Of a stretch of 64,000 nucleotides of DNA, positions 43,191-51,604 are shown one piece after another (positions within the stretch are counted from its first letter, which is position 1; each line of letters starts with the position of its first letter). A program made the translations under genes and the position numbers. The notes beneath the pieces are model-generated. The model had not been told where the DNA came from. It made no database searches and saw only the letters and a program-made list of their open reading frames with translations. The DNA comes from Candidatus Scalindua sp. (lineage in GTDB: Bacteria; Planctomycetota; Brocadiia; Brocadiales; Scalinduaceae): contig JALDRB010000006.1 in the NCBI GenBank assembly GCA_031316155.1, forward strand, positions 62,001 to 126,000, given 5' to 3'.

Positions 43191-44512
43191 AATACCCAAG
43201 CATAAAAACAGAACTACCCGGCCCGAAAGCCTCAAGATTGATTTGTGAGGACAAAAAATTTGTTTCACCATCCTACACAAGGTACTTTCCTCTCGTAGCG
43301 GAAAAGGCCCAAGGCGCCTGGGTTCATGATGTGGATGGTAATGTATTCCTGGATTTTACGGCGGGCATAGCTGTTTGTTCAACAGGGCATTGCCACCCGA
43401 GAGTAGTCCAGGCAATAAAAGAACAATCGGACAGGCTCCTGCATATGGGGGGAGCAGATTTTTATTACGTTCCCCAAATTTCTCTGGCAAAGAAACTCTC
43501 TTCTTTGTTTCCGGACGGAGGAAATCATAAGGTTTGCTTTGGGAATTCAGGTGCAGAAGCTGTGGAAGCGGCTTTCAAACTGGCACGCCGGCATACGAAA
43601 CGTGAATTGAACATTGCTTTTTTCGGTTCTTTTCATGGACGTACGATGGGAGCCCTCTCCCTTACTGCAAGTAAAACAATTCAGAGAACCCACTTCTCTT
43701 CTTTTGTGCCCGGTATAACTCACGTCCCTTATGGATATTGCTATCGCTGTCCCTACAAACATGATTATCCACAGTGTGGAATAGAGTGTGCATACTGGAT
43801 AGAAGATACCCTTTTCCGGACAATCATGCCTCCGGAAGAGGTAGCCGCAATCTTCGTTGAGCCTATTCAGGGCGAAGGAGGGTATATAGTTCCGCCACCC
43901 GAGTTTCATATGATGCTGCATAAAATAGCTAAAAAGTATGATATCCTTCTTGTTGCAGACGAGGTTCAGACAGGTATGGGAAGAACCGGAAAAATGTTCG
44001 CAATGGAACATTTTGGAATAGAACCGGATATCGTGGCATTGGCAAAAGGTATTGCATCCGGGCTCCCTCTGGGAGCAATGATTGCGCGTTCAGAAATTAT
44101 GGATTGGGAGGCGGGAGCTCACGCATCTACCTTTGGCGGTAATCCGGTTTCCTGTATAGCCGCTTTGACGACGATACAACTACTTGAAGAGGAACTCATG
44201 GCTAATGCAACTGTACAGGGGCAGCGATTGATGAAGGGACTTGAGGAGTTGCAGGGCGTTTATGAATGCATGGGAGATGTGCGGGGCAAAGGGCTCATGA
44301 TTGGAATTGAGTTTGTTAAAGATCGACAGACAAAGGAGCGGGCAATAGCATGGCGTGATGAAATCATACATAGTGCATTTCAAAAGGGTTTGTTGTTATT
44401 AGGATGTGGTGAAAACAGTATACGTTTTTGTCCGCCACTAACGATAACATCTGAAGAAGTTGATGTATGTATCTCCGTATTGGATGAGTCAATTAAGAAA
44501 GTAGCCGGTTGA
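43187..44512 (+). CDS. Class III PLP-dependent aminotransferase (GabT/ArgD-like)
   Basis: A 441-residue fold-type I aminotransferase of the acetylornithine/4-aminobutyrate group. Signatures are VHDVDGNVFLDFTAGIAVCS, FGNSGAEAVEAAFKLAR, SFHGRTMGAL, EPIQGEGGYIVPP, LLVADEVQTGMGRTGK (with the PLP-contacting Asp) and the Schiff-base lysine in ALAKGIASGLPLGAM. An insert CYRCPYKHDYPQCGIEC resembles that of archaeal-type ornithine/GABA aminotransferases and amino-acid racemases of this group. The start is TTG with AAGGAG upstream, overlapping the preceding gene. The donor is unproven. Confidence 0.9.
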   Translation: MKYPSIKTELPGPKASRLICEDKKFVSPSYTRYFPLVAEKAQGAWVHDVDGNVFLDFTAGIAVCSTGHCHPRVVQAIKEQSDRLLHMGGADFYYVPQISLAKKLSSLFPDGGNHKVCFGNSGAEAVEAAFKLARRHTKRELNIAFFGSFHGRTMGALSLTASKTIQRTHFSSFVPGITHVPYGYCYRCPYKHDYPQCGIECAYWIEDTLFRTIMPPEEVAAIFVEPIQGEGGYIVPPPEFHMMLHKIAKKYDILLVADEVQTGMGRTGKMFAMEHFGIEPDIVALAKGIASGLPLGAMIARSEIMDWEAGAHASTFGGNPVSCIAALTTIQLLEEELMANATVQGQRLMKGLEELQGVYECMGDVRGKGLMIGIEFVKDRQTKERAIAWRDEIIHSAFQKGLLLLGCGENSIRFCPPLTITSEEVDVCISVLDESIKKVAG

Positions 44513-44550
44513 TTGTTTCTCACAAGGTTTTATTATTTGGGAGGGCAAAA

Positions 44551-44739
44551 ATGGACTTACAAGATATGACAGGACTGGAGGTAAGTTTTGTTTGTCCAAC
44601 GTGTCTTAAAGAGATAAAAAATTTCCTTCTCAATGGTTACTCTTTGAAGTTTTCGGGTTGTAGTGCATGTACAGGAGTTACAAGCTGTTGTATTACGTGT
44701 CCGGAATGCGAAAACGATATAGAACTGCTTACGTATTGA
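44551..44739 (+). CDS. Small Cys-rich zinc-ribbon-like protein
   Basis: A 62-residue protein from the ATG at 44551, which has GGGAGGG 7 bases upstream (an in-frame ATG at 44509 has none). Cysteine pairs CPTC, CSAC, and CITCPEC suggest two metal-binding knuckles. It follows the aminotransferase gene closely and converges on the copper oxidase gene. Function unknown. Confidence 0.65.
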   Translation: MDLQDMTGLEVSFVCPTCLKEIKNFLLNGYSLKFSGCSACTGVTSCCITCPECENDIELLTY

Positions 44740-44750
44740 CAACCATAAAC

Positions 44751-46013
44751 CTAATTATTTCCCGGCATCTTACTTTTTGGTCTGATATCAAAAACAGTCA
44801 TTGGTCCGTGTGGGTATATTCCGGCACTGACCATTCCCATCATGTTGTGATCATGAGCGATACTTATACCAGGTCCACGGTTACACGACAGGCATCTCGT
44901 CTTTGATGAAAAATCCGGAATCTTGTACAAAACATCATATCTCTCACCAGAGCCGATAAGCAGGGTGTCTTTTTCATATGGGAATGGTAATTTTCTCCCA
45001 TCGGTACCAATTACCAGGCCGTGAAAACCATGTGGATGCCATGAAAAGATATGGTTGTATCCAACTGCCATTAATCTGATTAAAACAGTCTCACCATCGT
45101 ATGCAACTATCCGTGTTCCGGGATCGTTCACTGTTGAAAGAGGATGAAGTAAATTATCCATGAATATCCTGCCATTGAGCATAAAATAGTCAGACTTCCA
45201 ATCTAATCCGCGTCTTATATTTCCTTCCACCCTGAGCATCTCCATATATTTGCTGTCAACTTCACTGAAAAAAAGGGTATATTCTCTGTCATATTCATAT
45301 CCATAGATTTGTTTATCAGGTGTTTCCCAAATGTTACTCCCCGGTGCAGGTTTTTTTTCTATAATGAGAGGAAAATACATACCTGCCATTACATGGTTCG
45401 TTGAATCCACATGACAATGACCCATATATGATCCTTCGATGTATTCGGGTATTGTCAATAAATAACGGTACATTTCACCTGGAAATACCGAAGGATAAGG
45501 TAAGTCAGCTACACCATCGACAGCGGGTAATAAATCTAACCCATGAAAATGAATGGTGTGAGCAACATGGTTAATACCGGAGTGTTCTTCTGTTTCATAA
45601 AATCCCGCATTGTGCAAAACGACAACGTAGTTCCTGCCTGATGTGAGACGGATTTCATCACCCGGCACTTTTAGTGGAAATAATTTTTCATCCCTTTCTT
45701 CTCCTGTTTTTATCTCTCCGGCATCAGCAAAATCCTCTGCGTGAGCAAAGCCCCAGAAGTAAATAGACTCTCCGTCAGCCATTTCCTGATAACCATCCGT
45801 CGCATAAAGATGGAATTCCTTTTCTACTTCATCTTTTTTACTTAATATAACAAATTCTCCTGCTAATTTTGCATCGCCGGGAATGAGCTTTTCCTCAGCA
45901 TTAACTGCCGATACTAAGCTCAGCAAAATTATTATCAGGGAACATAATATAGAGCTTTCTCTTTGCTTACAGTTTACAGAAAGAGTAATAAATTTTTTTT
46001 CAATAGTTTCCAC
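44751..46013 (-). CDS. Periplasmic two-domain multicopper oxidase
   Basis: A 420-residue copper oxidase with a signal peptide (hydrophobic residues 23-37, cut after VNA). The copper motifs are H152-T-I-H155-F-H157-G, the G-H199-C200-H201 group with H207 and M212 (a type 1 copper site in domain 1), H326-P-H328-G-F-H331-G in domain 2, and H387-D388-H389. In three-domain laccases the last motif is HCH; here Cys is Asp, so domain 2 has no type 1 site. Type 1 copper only in domain 1 defines type C two-domain oxidases, the group I associate with the Nitrosomonas blue copper oxidase. It would couple electron withdrawal to O2 reduction or act on an N-oxide. The GTG start has AGGA upstream. Confidence 0.85.
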   Translation of the reverse strand: METIEKKFITLSVNCKQRESSILCSLIIILLSLVSAVNAEEKLIPGDAKLAGEFVILSKKDEVEKEFHLYATDGYQEMADGESIYFWGFAHAEDFADAGEIKTGEERDEKLFPLKVPGDEIRLTSGRNYVVVLHNAGFYETEEHSGINHVAHTIHFHGLDLLPAVDGVADLPYPSVFPGEMYRYLLTIPEYIEGSYMGHCHVDSTNHVMAGMYFPLIIEKKPAPGSNIWETPDKQIYGYEYDREYTLFFSEVDSKYMEMLRVEGNIRRGLDWKSDYFMLNGRIFMDNLLHPLSTVNDPGTRIVAYDGETVLIRLMAVGYNHIFSWHPHGFHGLVIGTDGRKLPFPYEKDTLLIGSGERYDVLYKIPDFSSKTRCLSCNRGPGISIAHDHNMMGMVSAGIYPHGPMTVFDIRPKSKMPGNN

Positions 46014-46085
46014 TGTCTATTCCTTTTATGTTTCATTGTTTTATTAAAAATTTCTTCCATTACTATGTTATTTCATAAAAGTTTG

Positions 46086-47060
46086 TCAGGGTAAAGTATC
46101 AAAAGCAATGTCTGTTAATTCTTTAATGTGTCTTGATGCTTCCCTTAACTCTTTTTTATGTTTTTCACTGAAGTTTTCTAACTCTATAACCTCAACCATT
46201 CCTCTTCTTCCTATTTTAATGGGGACTCCGATAACTCCATTAATACCGTATTCTCCTTCAAGTTTTACAATGGCATTATATATTGTCCCCTGTAAGGTGT
46301 TCTGGGGTCCATAATACATGTGTTCACATTGATTTGCTACGTGTTCACCCGGACCAAGCCATGGAGAAGCCCTCAATCCCTCGATGAGATACTGACTGGC
46401 TGTTTTCATATTTTCTGCAATTTTCTCTATTTCTTCCAGTTTACTACTCTTGCTGGATTCCAGGTATGACCTCAGACTCTGCCCGTAAATGGTAAAATTT
46501 TCAATTGGAATAACCATATTGTCACCATGATCACCGAGAATATACCCCTGCATGTGTGTGCTAGTCAAACCAAGGGTCTTAGCAAACTCCCTGATAACTC
46601 TCTTTGCGTCCAGGCTGCTACCCATACCCAAAACTCTCTGTCGTGGAAAGCCTGTTTTTTCAAGTGCGACACCGGTCATTGCAGCGACCGGATTTGTAAC
46701 AATGACAAATACTGCTTCAGGCGCGTACTTTTTTACATAATCAGCCCATTCCGCAACGATACCTGCATTTCCTTTAACCAGATCGTCTCTTTTCTGATCA
46801 GCTTTCCTTGGCCTGCCAGAGGTAATAATAACTATCTCAGACCCTTCAATATCCTTTGGATTATTGCTTTCTATTAAATCCGGCCCGAGTTGTTCATGAG
46901 AATCTCTGATTTCATCGATCCTTGCTTTGGTAGGAGCAAGGTCTGCTCCCGGAATATCAAGGCAATAGATACACCTTCCAATCCTCTTCTCAAAAAGATT
47001 CATTATGGTAGATTGTCCTACATTTCCAATTCCAATTACACTTATTTTTCCAGGGATCAT
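46086..47060 (-). CDS. mdh: Malate dehydrogenase (LDH/MDH superfamily)
   Basis: A 324-residue NAD-dependent 2-hydroxyacid dehydrogenase of the lactate/malate type. Features are the NAD-binding KISVIGIGNVGQSTIMNL, VTNPVAAMT, the catalytic His in LGDHGDNMV and the substrate-loop TSGRPRKADQKRDDL, whose PRK...R pattern is that of malate rather than lactate dehydrogenases. It interconverts malate and oxaloacetate, feeding the 2-oxoacid chemistry of the nearby Kor enzymes. AAGGAA precedes the ATG. It is transcribed in the same direction as the copper oxidase gene downstream, with a 72-base gap. Confidence 0.88.
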   Translation of the reverse strand: MIPGKISVIGIGNVGQSTIMNLFEKRIGRCIYCLDIPGADLAPTKARIDEIRDSHEQLGPDLIESNNPKDIEGSEIVIITSGRPRKADQKRDDLVKGNAGIVAEWADYVKKYAPEAVFVIVTNPVAAMTGVALEKTGFPRQRVLGMGSSLDAKRVIREFAKTLGLTSTHMQGYILGDHGDNMVIPIENFTIYGQSLRSYLESSKSSKLEEIEKIAENMKTASQYLIEGLRASPWLGPGEHVANQCEHMYYGPQNTLQGTIYNAIVKLEGEYGINGVIGVPIKIGRRGMVEVIELENFSEKHKKELREASRHIKELTDIAFDTLP

Positions 47061-47471
47061 TTCAATTCCTTAGAAAATAGAAAATCATACATCCAGGTAT
47101 AAATGCTTCACGTATTTTAATTATAGCATATAATAACTTTTGTACTCATAAATTTGTAAACACAAAAATTGTAAACAGACAAAAAATACCTCAATAATTA
47201 ACCGTGAAGTGTTAATATTCCAGCGCTTGACTCCTTGATGGTAAGCCGAAGAAGCTCGAAACGAAAGAGAAGTGCGCTAAAAAAATAAAGACGTGTTCCC
47301 CTCATCAAAGATCACCTTGACATTGTCTAGGTTTTATGATAGCGTTCCCATTGTTACATCATGGTATTAGTGGAAGTGATACACAGATAGTGTTCGAATA
47401 AATGGGGCTTAAGATCGAACAGGTTTCCCTTATTTTAGTCTTGAGTTTAAATCTGGAGAAAAGGAGAAAAA
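47061..47471. other. Spacer between divergent genes
   Basis: About 410 bases that must contain the promoters of mdh and the Cys/Lys-rich protein. A TTGACA at 47319 lacks a suitably spaced -10 box. No repeat seen. Confidence 0.4.
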
Positions 47472-47873
47472 ATGGCAGTAAAGACAAAAAAGAAAAGTGG
47501 AACAAAAATATATACCTGTAAAACATGTGGAAAGGTTGCGATAAAAAAAGGCCATTTGTGTACTCCTGTTACACAAGAGAAGGCTGTTGTTTGTGAGTTT
47601 TGCGGAGTAAAAGAGACCGGGGACAGGCATGTATGTGCGCCTATGACTCTTCAATATAAATATTTTTGTGGCACATGCGGCAGGCCCGCGGTGAGCAAGA
47701 GTAATGTCTGTGCTCCAAGAATAATACCACAAGGAAAAACGAAATCTGCCACCAGGAAAGCTGCGAGCAAAATTACTGCCGGTAAAAAAACTGCTGCTAA
47801 GAAAACTGCTCTCAAGGGAAGTGCCGGTGAAAAGACTGCTGTGAAGAAAACTGGCGGCAAAAAAAAGAAATAG
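47472..47873 (+). CDS. Triple-cysteine-motif protein with histone H1-like lysine tail
   Basis: A 133-residue basic protein. Residues 14-85 contain three copies of one motif, C-x2-C-G-x(7-9)-C-[TA]-P: CKTCGKVAIKKGHLCTP, CEFCGVKETGDRHVCAP and CGTCGRPAVSKSNVCAP, each likely to bind zinc or another metal. The last 45 residues are almost only K, A, T, S and G, with KKTA repeats like histone H1 and bacterial Hc1/AlgP tails, which bind nucleic acid non-specifically. GGAGAAAAGGAG precedes the ATG. A nucleoid or RNA-binding role is inferred; no experimental relative comes to mind. Confidence 0.75.
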   Translation: MAVKTKKKSGTKIYTCKTCGKVAIKKGHLCTPVTQEKAVVCEFCGVKETGDRHVCAPMTLQYKYFCGTCGRPAVSKSNVCAPRIIPQGKTKSATRKAASKITAGKKTAAKKTALKGSAGEKTAVKKTGGKKKK

Positions 47874-48067
47874 TAATATTTGGATAAATTCTGTTTTTCA
47901 CAGAAGAAATATTCTATCTATTTATACGCCTGCTGCCAGAATGAGAAAATCCTCATAATCTTTTTTGCCGTCCTTTTTTCCGTGAAGTATTTGTTTTCCC
48001 TGCTAACTATTTTTCGGCTCTTTTGTCATGGAGTTTCATAGCGGTGGAAATAACCCGATTAGTTGCC

Positions 48068-48129
48068 AACCTGGCCGAGCCAGAACCAAAAAAGAATAAA
48101 TTTCATATCTGTTCTTGTTCGGCCAGGTT
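48068..48129. repeat. Hairpin with arms AACCTGGCCGA / TCGGCCAGGTT
   Basis: Perfect 11-base arms enclose about 40 AT-rich bases. The stretch CGAGCCAGAACCAAAAA also occurs at 10432-10448, so this is dispersed. Confidence 0.55.
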
Positions 48130-48136
48130 GTTTAAT

Positions 48137-48175
48137 GAAAACCTATCTACCTGTGCGAGCACGCACGCGGTTTTC
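48137..48175. repeat. GAAAACC/GGTTTTC hairpin with GC-rich palindrome in its loop
   Basis: The outer arms enclose CTACCTGTGCGAGCACGCACGC, related to the inserts at 25972 and 10475. The arrangement copies the nested hairpin seen in family C repeats. Confidence 0.5.
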
Positions 48176-48220
48176 AAACTTTACTATAAAGAAAAGCTAA
48201 TTTGTAAAGTTGTTTGATTT

Positions 48221-48327
48221 CGAGTTAGTGCGTCCTGCACAACTCTTTCAAAATTGCTACATCGACATCCAGGTCGTTGCTTAACGCTATTTTGGGTATG
48301 TGCTAACGCACATATCAAATGATTTTG
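48221..48327 (-). repeat. Dispersed structured repeat, family B, copy B4
   Basis: Reverse-strand copy. Stem-loop 1 keeps TGTGC-GTTA-GCACA. Stem-loop 3 is GAGTTGTGC / GCACTAACTC with loop AGGAC, again pairing despite changes, with one bulged base. Confidence 0.85.
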
Positions 48328-48573
48328 ATTTTCCAATGAATAAATATAAGCCCTTTTTAATAATTATTAAATTTTCTCAAGCATCTCTACCAAGTTATCC
48401 GCGTTTATTCCCAGAAGACTATTTAACATAACAATATATTGCATATATTGTTAAGATGGAAATTCCTATACAATTAAATTACCAGAGTTGTTACTTTAAA
48501 AAAACCTTTTATAATGAATCAGAAATACCTGCCTATTATCCTGTGACGTTGGGACGTATCGTAATTGCTACTT

Positions 48574-48633
48574 ACCCTGTTAGAGAGAGAAGCTGATATT
48601 ATATTAAAGGTCTATGAACTTTATCTAACAGGG
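48574..48633. repeat. Wide inverted repeat ACCCTGTTAGA / TCTAACAGGG
   Basis: Same arm sequence as the compact hairpin at 12389-12419, here 39 bases apart. Confidence 0.45.
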
Positions 48634-48780
48634 CTGGCCTAAAATTCAAGAACTCTGTATTATTCCAAAGTTTTGTTATTAGATATTTTTCCTTATCACA
48701 CCGTTTGAGTTATGGATAAATGAATCAACATGGTAAGAGGTGCTATCTTTTTGCAAGAAAGAATTCGAATTGAAACACTA

Positions 48781-48830
48781 TTGACCATTCTGTTTTAAAA
48801 TACCCAATGTTACAAAATAGGGTATTTTGC
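48781..48830 (+). repeat. Repeat F, copy F1
   Basis: Shares ATTCTGTTT, ACCC, ATGTTACAAAATAGG with 50391-50440. The part AAAATACCC...GGGTATTTT forms a hairpin. Confidence 0.5.
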
Positions 48831-48846
48831 ATCAAACCTGACAGTC

Positions 48847-48955
48847 ATATCTGTTATTTTCTCCATTGTGGCCATGTATTTTATTATAACGTATCATTTC
48901 CTATTTTATATAATACCCAGATTGTGAACGTCCGATAAGGACAACTTATGTTGTA
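48847..48955 (+). repeat. Repeat G, copy G2
   Basis: Partner of G1 (33437-33545). Here it stands without any transposase gene. Confidence 0.6.
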
Positions 48956-49097
48956 ATATTTTTGGAACAGAAATTTGTCATGATATTCGAAATAAAAACG
49001 AATCCTGCCCGAGTAGGGAGGAAAAATCTACTTGACATTTAAGACGACTGGTCATCTTCGTGGTGTTGTCATGACTTTCACCAAAATGGAGAAAAAA

Positions 49098-49187
49098 ATG
49101 AAAACAAAAATCACTTTTGGCCCAACAGTAGTGCGTGGAATGAAAGTAATACAAATTAATATTTTAACCAACGAAGAAGGAGATTGA
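49098..49187 (+). CDS. Possible 29-codon leader peptide
   Basis: A short frame from an ATG with GGAG 7 bases upstream to a TGA one base before the next gene's ATG. The peptide is MKTKITFGPTVVRG followed by about 15 more residues. The spacing suggests translational coupling to the flavoprotein, but it could also be a chance frame or a gene remnant. Confidence 0.35.
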   Translation: MKTKITFGPTVVRGMKVIQINILTNEEGD

Positions 49188-49188
49188 A

Positions 49189-49842
49189 ATGAAAGTACTG
49201 GGAGTATCTGGGTCACCAATCAAGAACAGCAATACTGACCGCGCACTCAAAGTTGTGCTGGATGCGACTGGGTGTGAAACCGAATTCGTTAAACTGTTTG
49301 ACTATACCGTGGAGCCTTGCCGAGCCTGTTTGGGGTGCGTTAAGAGCAATAAATGTGTCATCAAAGATGATGGTATTGAGTTGGCGGAAAAGGCAAAGGC
49401 GGCTGATGCCCTCGTCATAGCCGGCTTCACCCCCTACTCATCACTCGACGCACGAACAAAGGCATTTATTGAACGTCTCTATCCGCTGCGGCATGTACAT
49501 GGCTTCATGGCCGGCAAGCCGGGTGGCGCTGTAATTACATGCGCTGTTCCCAAAGATCATGCTACGATGCCCCCCGCAGGCCAAATGGGGATCAATGCCG
49601 TTCAGTTTTACATGATGGAAGAGGGTATGAACTTTATCGGTGCAGTGACGATCCAGGGGAATGTCCCCTGCGTAAAATGCACCTACGGAGACGAGTGCAA
49701 GATGTCAGGTATCCCAATGCTCCATGGGCCGGACGCCACTGTGGATTCAGTCGGCATCAAGGCGTTTGAGACACAGCCTATTGCCGTTGAAGCCGCCAGG
49801 GAACTTGGTTGCAAGATCGCCGAGGCACTTGAGTCTAAATAG
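49189..49842 (+). CDS. Iron-sulfur flavoprotein (NADPH-dependent FMN reductase fold)
   Basis: A 217-residue flavodoxin-fold protein of the ISF type. VSGSPIKNSNT is the FMN phosphate loop. C44-x2-C47-x2-C50-x5-C56 is the compact [4Fe-4S] ligand motif typical of archaeal and clostridial ISF. A further C-x2-C-x5-C (CVKCTYGDEC) near residue 165 is an extra potential site. These proteins pass single electrons between ferredoxin-like donors and FMN, sometimes to O2 or H2O2. GAAGGAG precedes the ATG. The upstream region has a partly symmetrical GACGACTGGTC that could be a TetR-type operator. Confidence 0.82.
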   Translation: MKVLGVSGSPIKNSNTDRALKVVLDATGCETEFVKLFDYTVEPCRACLGCVKSNKCVIKDDGIELAEKAKAADALVIAGFTPYSSLDARTKAFIERLYPLRHVHGFMAGKPGGAVITCAVPKDHATMPPAGQMGINAVQFYMMEEGMNFIGAVTIQGNVPCVKCTYGDECKMSGIPMLHGPDATVDSVGIKAFETQPIAVEAARELGCKIAEALESK

Positions 49843-49844
49843 TG

Positions 49845-49962
49845 TTTGAACGAAAACTACCCATCTACGGCGTAGCCACGATAATGACGGAATCCTCACG
49901 TACTTGAGTACGCTCCGGTTACGTAATTATTTCGCGCCTTGTACCTGGGCAGTTTTCGTTCA
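49845..49962. repeat. Palindrome-ended repeat, family D, copy D2
   Basis: TTTGAACGAAAACT and AGTTTTCGTTCA ends. It starts 3 bases after the flavoprotein stop codon. It shows the uninterrupted form, so D1 can be read as D plus an insertion. Confidence 0.6.
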
Positions 49963-50456
49963 CGCACTAAATATACGGTCGTCGTACTCACAATCTTGAA
50001 CTGGGAAAGCATCGTCAGCAGTTCAAAGGAAGCCAAGGTGCAATGGGATGGTATTCTCTCATGCGAGTTTTTTGGGCTATTACAAACCTTCTTTACAGGC
50101 CTACTTAAAGGGTTGATTACTTAACCACGTTCTCGGTACTGATACAAAGTATATTTCCTATTTCAAGGGACATGGTTTAAAGTAAATTTCTGAAAATAGC
50201 TTCATATTTCCCACTCCATACTACATCTCACCTGACAAACAAACCGTCTGGCAAGCCTGTATTATCTCTATGTATTCTGATGTTTAAAGCACTCTTTGAA
50301 TGTTATCATTCTCAAGGGTTCGATTACTGGCTTTCGCGTTAAATATTTTTACCTATAATTTGCACTTGTTTAAACAGGTTTGAAACATTATTGGTAATTC
50401 TGTTTCAAATTACCCGATGTTACAAAATAGGTATTATTGTAACAATAACAATAGTT
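49963..50456. other. Spacer with repeat F2
   Basis: No gene seen. Repeat F2 lies at 50391-50440, just before the integrase remnant. Confidence 0.4.
50391..50440 (+). repeat. Repeat F, copy F2
   Basis: About 75-80 percent identical by eye to 48781-48830. It lies directly upstream of the recombinase remnant and may be part of the same lost element. Confidence 0.5.
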
Positions 50457-50938
50457 ATGAAGTTATACGATTTAAAAGGACAGCGGCTTTATCTTACCTC
50501 AACAGAAAGTGCTGATTTTCTCGAAGTTGCCCAAAAAGCCCTGGTATTTAGAATACTCAAAAAACGGTAGAAGGTCATTTACAGAACCGTTCCAATCCCC
50601 GAAAAGGCCTTGTGCACCCTTGTGATATGGTTCAGGCATTCAGGAAGCTTAAAACACCTAGAAAAGACTATCCTTAATAAACCATTATGGCCCTGGTCAC
50701 GTGTAACGGGATTTCGCTATATTAAATACGTTATGGCTAAAGCCGGTATCCCGGATGACCTCTCACAAATGTTCGAAGGGCTTAAGGCACGACTTTGGAG
50801 TAAACGCAATCAGTAAAGGCGTTCTTGCTTGACATGCTTTCAAAATGGTTGGGCCATTCCAAGATGGAGACGGCCTCCATCTATGCCAATGCCGTTGGAG
50901 AAGAGCAGAGCAATATTGCTTCCTGCATGTGGTTTTGA
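50457..50938 (+). pseudogene. Decayed tyrosine recombinase/integrase
   Basis: MKLYDLKGQRLYLTSTESAD starts the typical N-terminus of small phage-type integrases. An internal deletion removes the first catalytic Arg region (the frame jumps to RILKKR-stop). Later pieces in other frames are PLWPWSRVTGFRYIKYVMAK (50680-50740), NAISKGV and WLGHSKMETASIYANAVGEE, the last holding the H-x-x-A/T...Y box with the nucleophilic tyrosine. Several stops and shifts make it non-functional. Confidence 0.8.
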
Positions 50939-50991
50939 TTTCCAAAGCGAAAGAATATTTGGCTGATTATGTAGAAAGGACAAAACCATGA
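50938..50991 (+). pseudogene. C-terminal scrap of a HigB/RelE-like killer protein
   Basis: Seventeen codons, ISKAKEYLADYVERTKP then TGA, overlapping the antidote gene start as ATGA. The x-KAKEY-x-x-DY pattern is how killer proteins paired with this antidote family usually end. The rest of the toxin has been replaced by the integrase remnant. Confidence 0.5.
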
Positions 50992-51296
50992 AAAAAAAAG
51001 CAAGCAGATCGTTTGACAAAACGAGTACGGAATTGTTGAAAAATCCTAAAGTGGCCGCCATGTACCTGGAAGAGATACTTGCAGATGGTGACATGGAACT
51101 GTTTACGGCGGCTTTAAAAGATGTGGCAGACGCACGAGTAGGAAGCATGACAGCTTTATCAAGAGAGACGCACCTGAACAGTGAACAACTGTACAAGACC
51201 TTATCAAAAAAAGGTAATCCGAGACTGGAAACTCTGACAAAGATTCTTCATGCTGTGGGGTTACGGATTTCTGTGACGCCAGAGGCTACGCTGTAA
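50988..51296 (+). CDS. Addiction-module antidote protein (HigA-like HTH)
   Basis: A 102-residue DNA-binding antidote. LLKNPKVAAMYLEEILADGD leads into VGSMTALSRETHLNSEQLYK, the helix-turn-helix, and NPRLETLTKILHAVGLRISV at the end. This family normally follows a killer gene and binds its promoter. Here the toxin is reduced to a 17-codon scrap, so this is an orphan antidote that could protect against a related toxin or act as a simple regulator. Confidence 0.85.
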   Translation: MKKKASRSFDKTSTELLKNPKVAAMYLEEILADGDMELFTAALKDVADARVGSMTALSRETHLNSEQLYKTLSKKGNPRLETLTKILHAVGLRISVTPEATL

Positions 51297-51604
51297 ATTC
51301 CGATTTTCACGATTTGCGATGGTCAGGATCTGGGCTATACATTTTTTTTGAAAATATGGCGTCGAAATTTTTCTGCCTTAAAAGCAATGGCCTTTTACCG
51401 CTACGAAGGATGATTGTGCGCCACGAGCGCAAAGGAGGGTTGCATGATGCCATAATTAAGTAACTCAAACTTGTATGTAACTACATAGGGTGTAGGATTT
51501 CAGAAACCCTTCAACTCACGCCACGCCGAATTGATCTTTCTGACCATAGGTTATTTTTTAGAGCCTTAAAAAACGAGGTAGGGGAGGATGAATCCTTATA
51601 ACGA
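51297..51604. other. Spacer without recognised features
   Basis: About 310 bases; an AGGAGGG at 51434 precedes no open frame of length. Nothing else seen. Confidence 0.4.

Larger units (their letters stand above)
47874..49097. other. 1.2-kb spacer full of repeats
   Basis: No convincing gene. It holds two nested hairpins (48068-48129, 48137-48175), repeat B4 (48221-48327), a wide hairpin (48574-48633), repeat F1 (48781-48830) and repeat G2 (48847-48955), in that order. Confidence 0.6.

Noticed and set aside
47319..47347. TTGACA promoter candidate before the Cys/Lys-rich gene
   Set aside because: No -10 box at 16-18 bases; TATGAT lies only 12 bases away and the gene is over 120 bases downstream.
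48023..48217. 64-codon plus-strand frame in the repeat-rich spacer
   Set aside because: It runs across two hairpins and would not be conserved between repeat copies.
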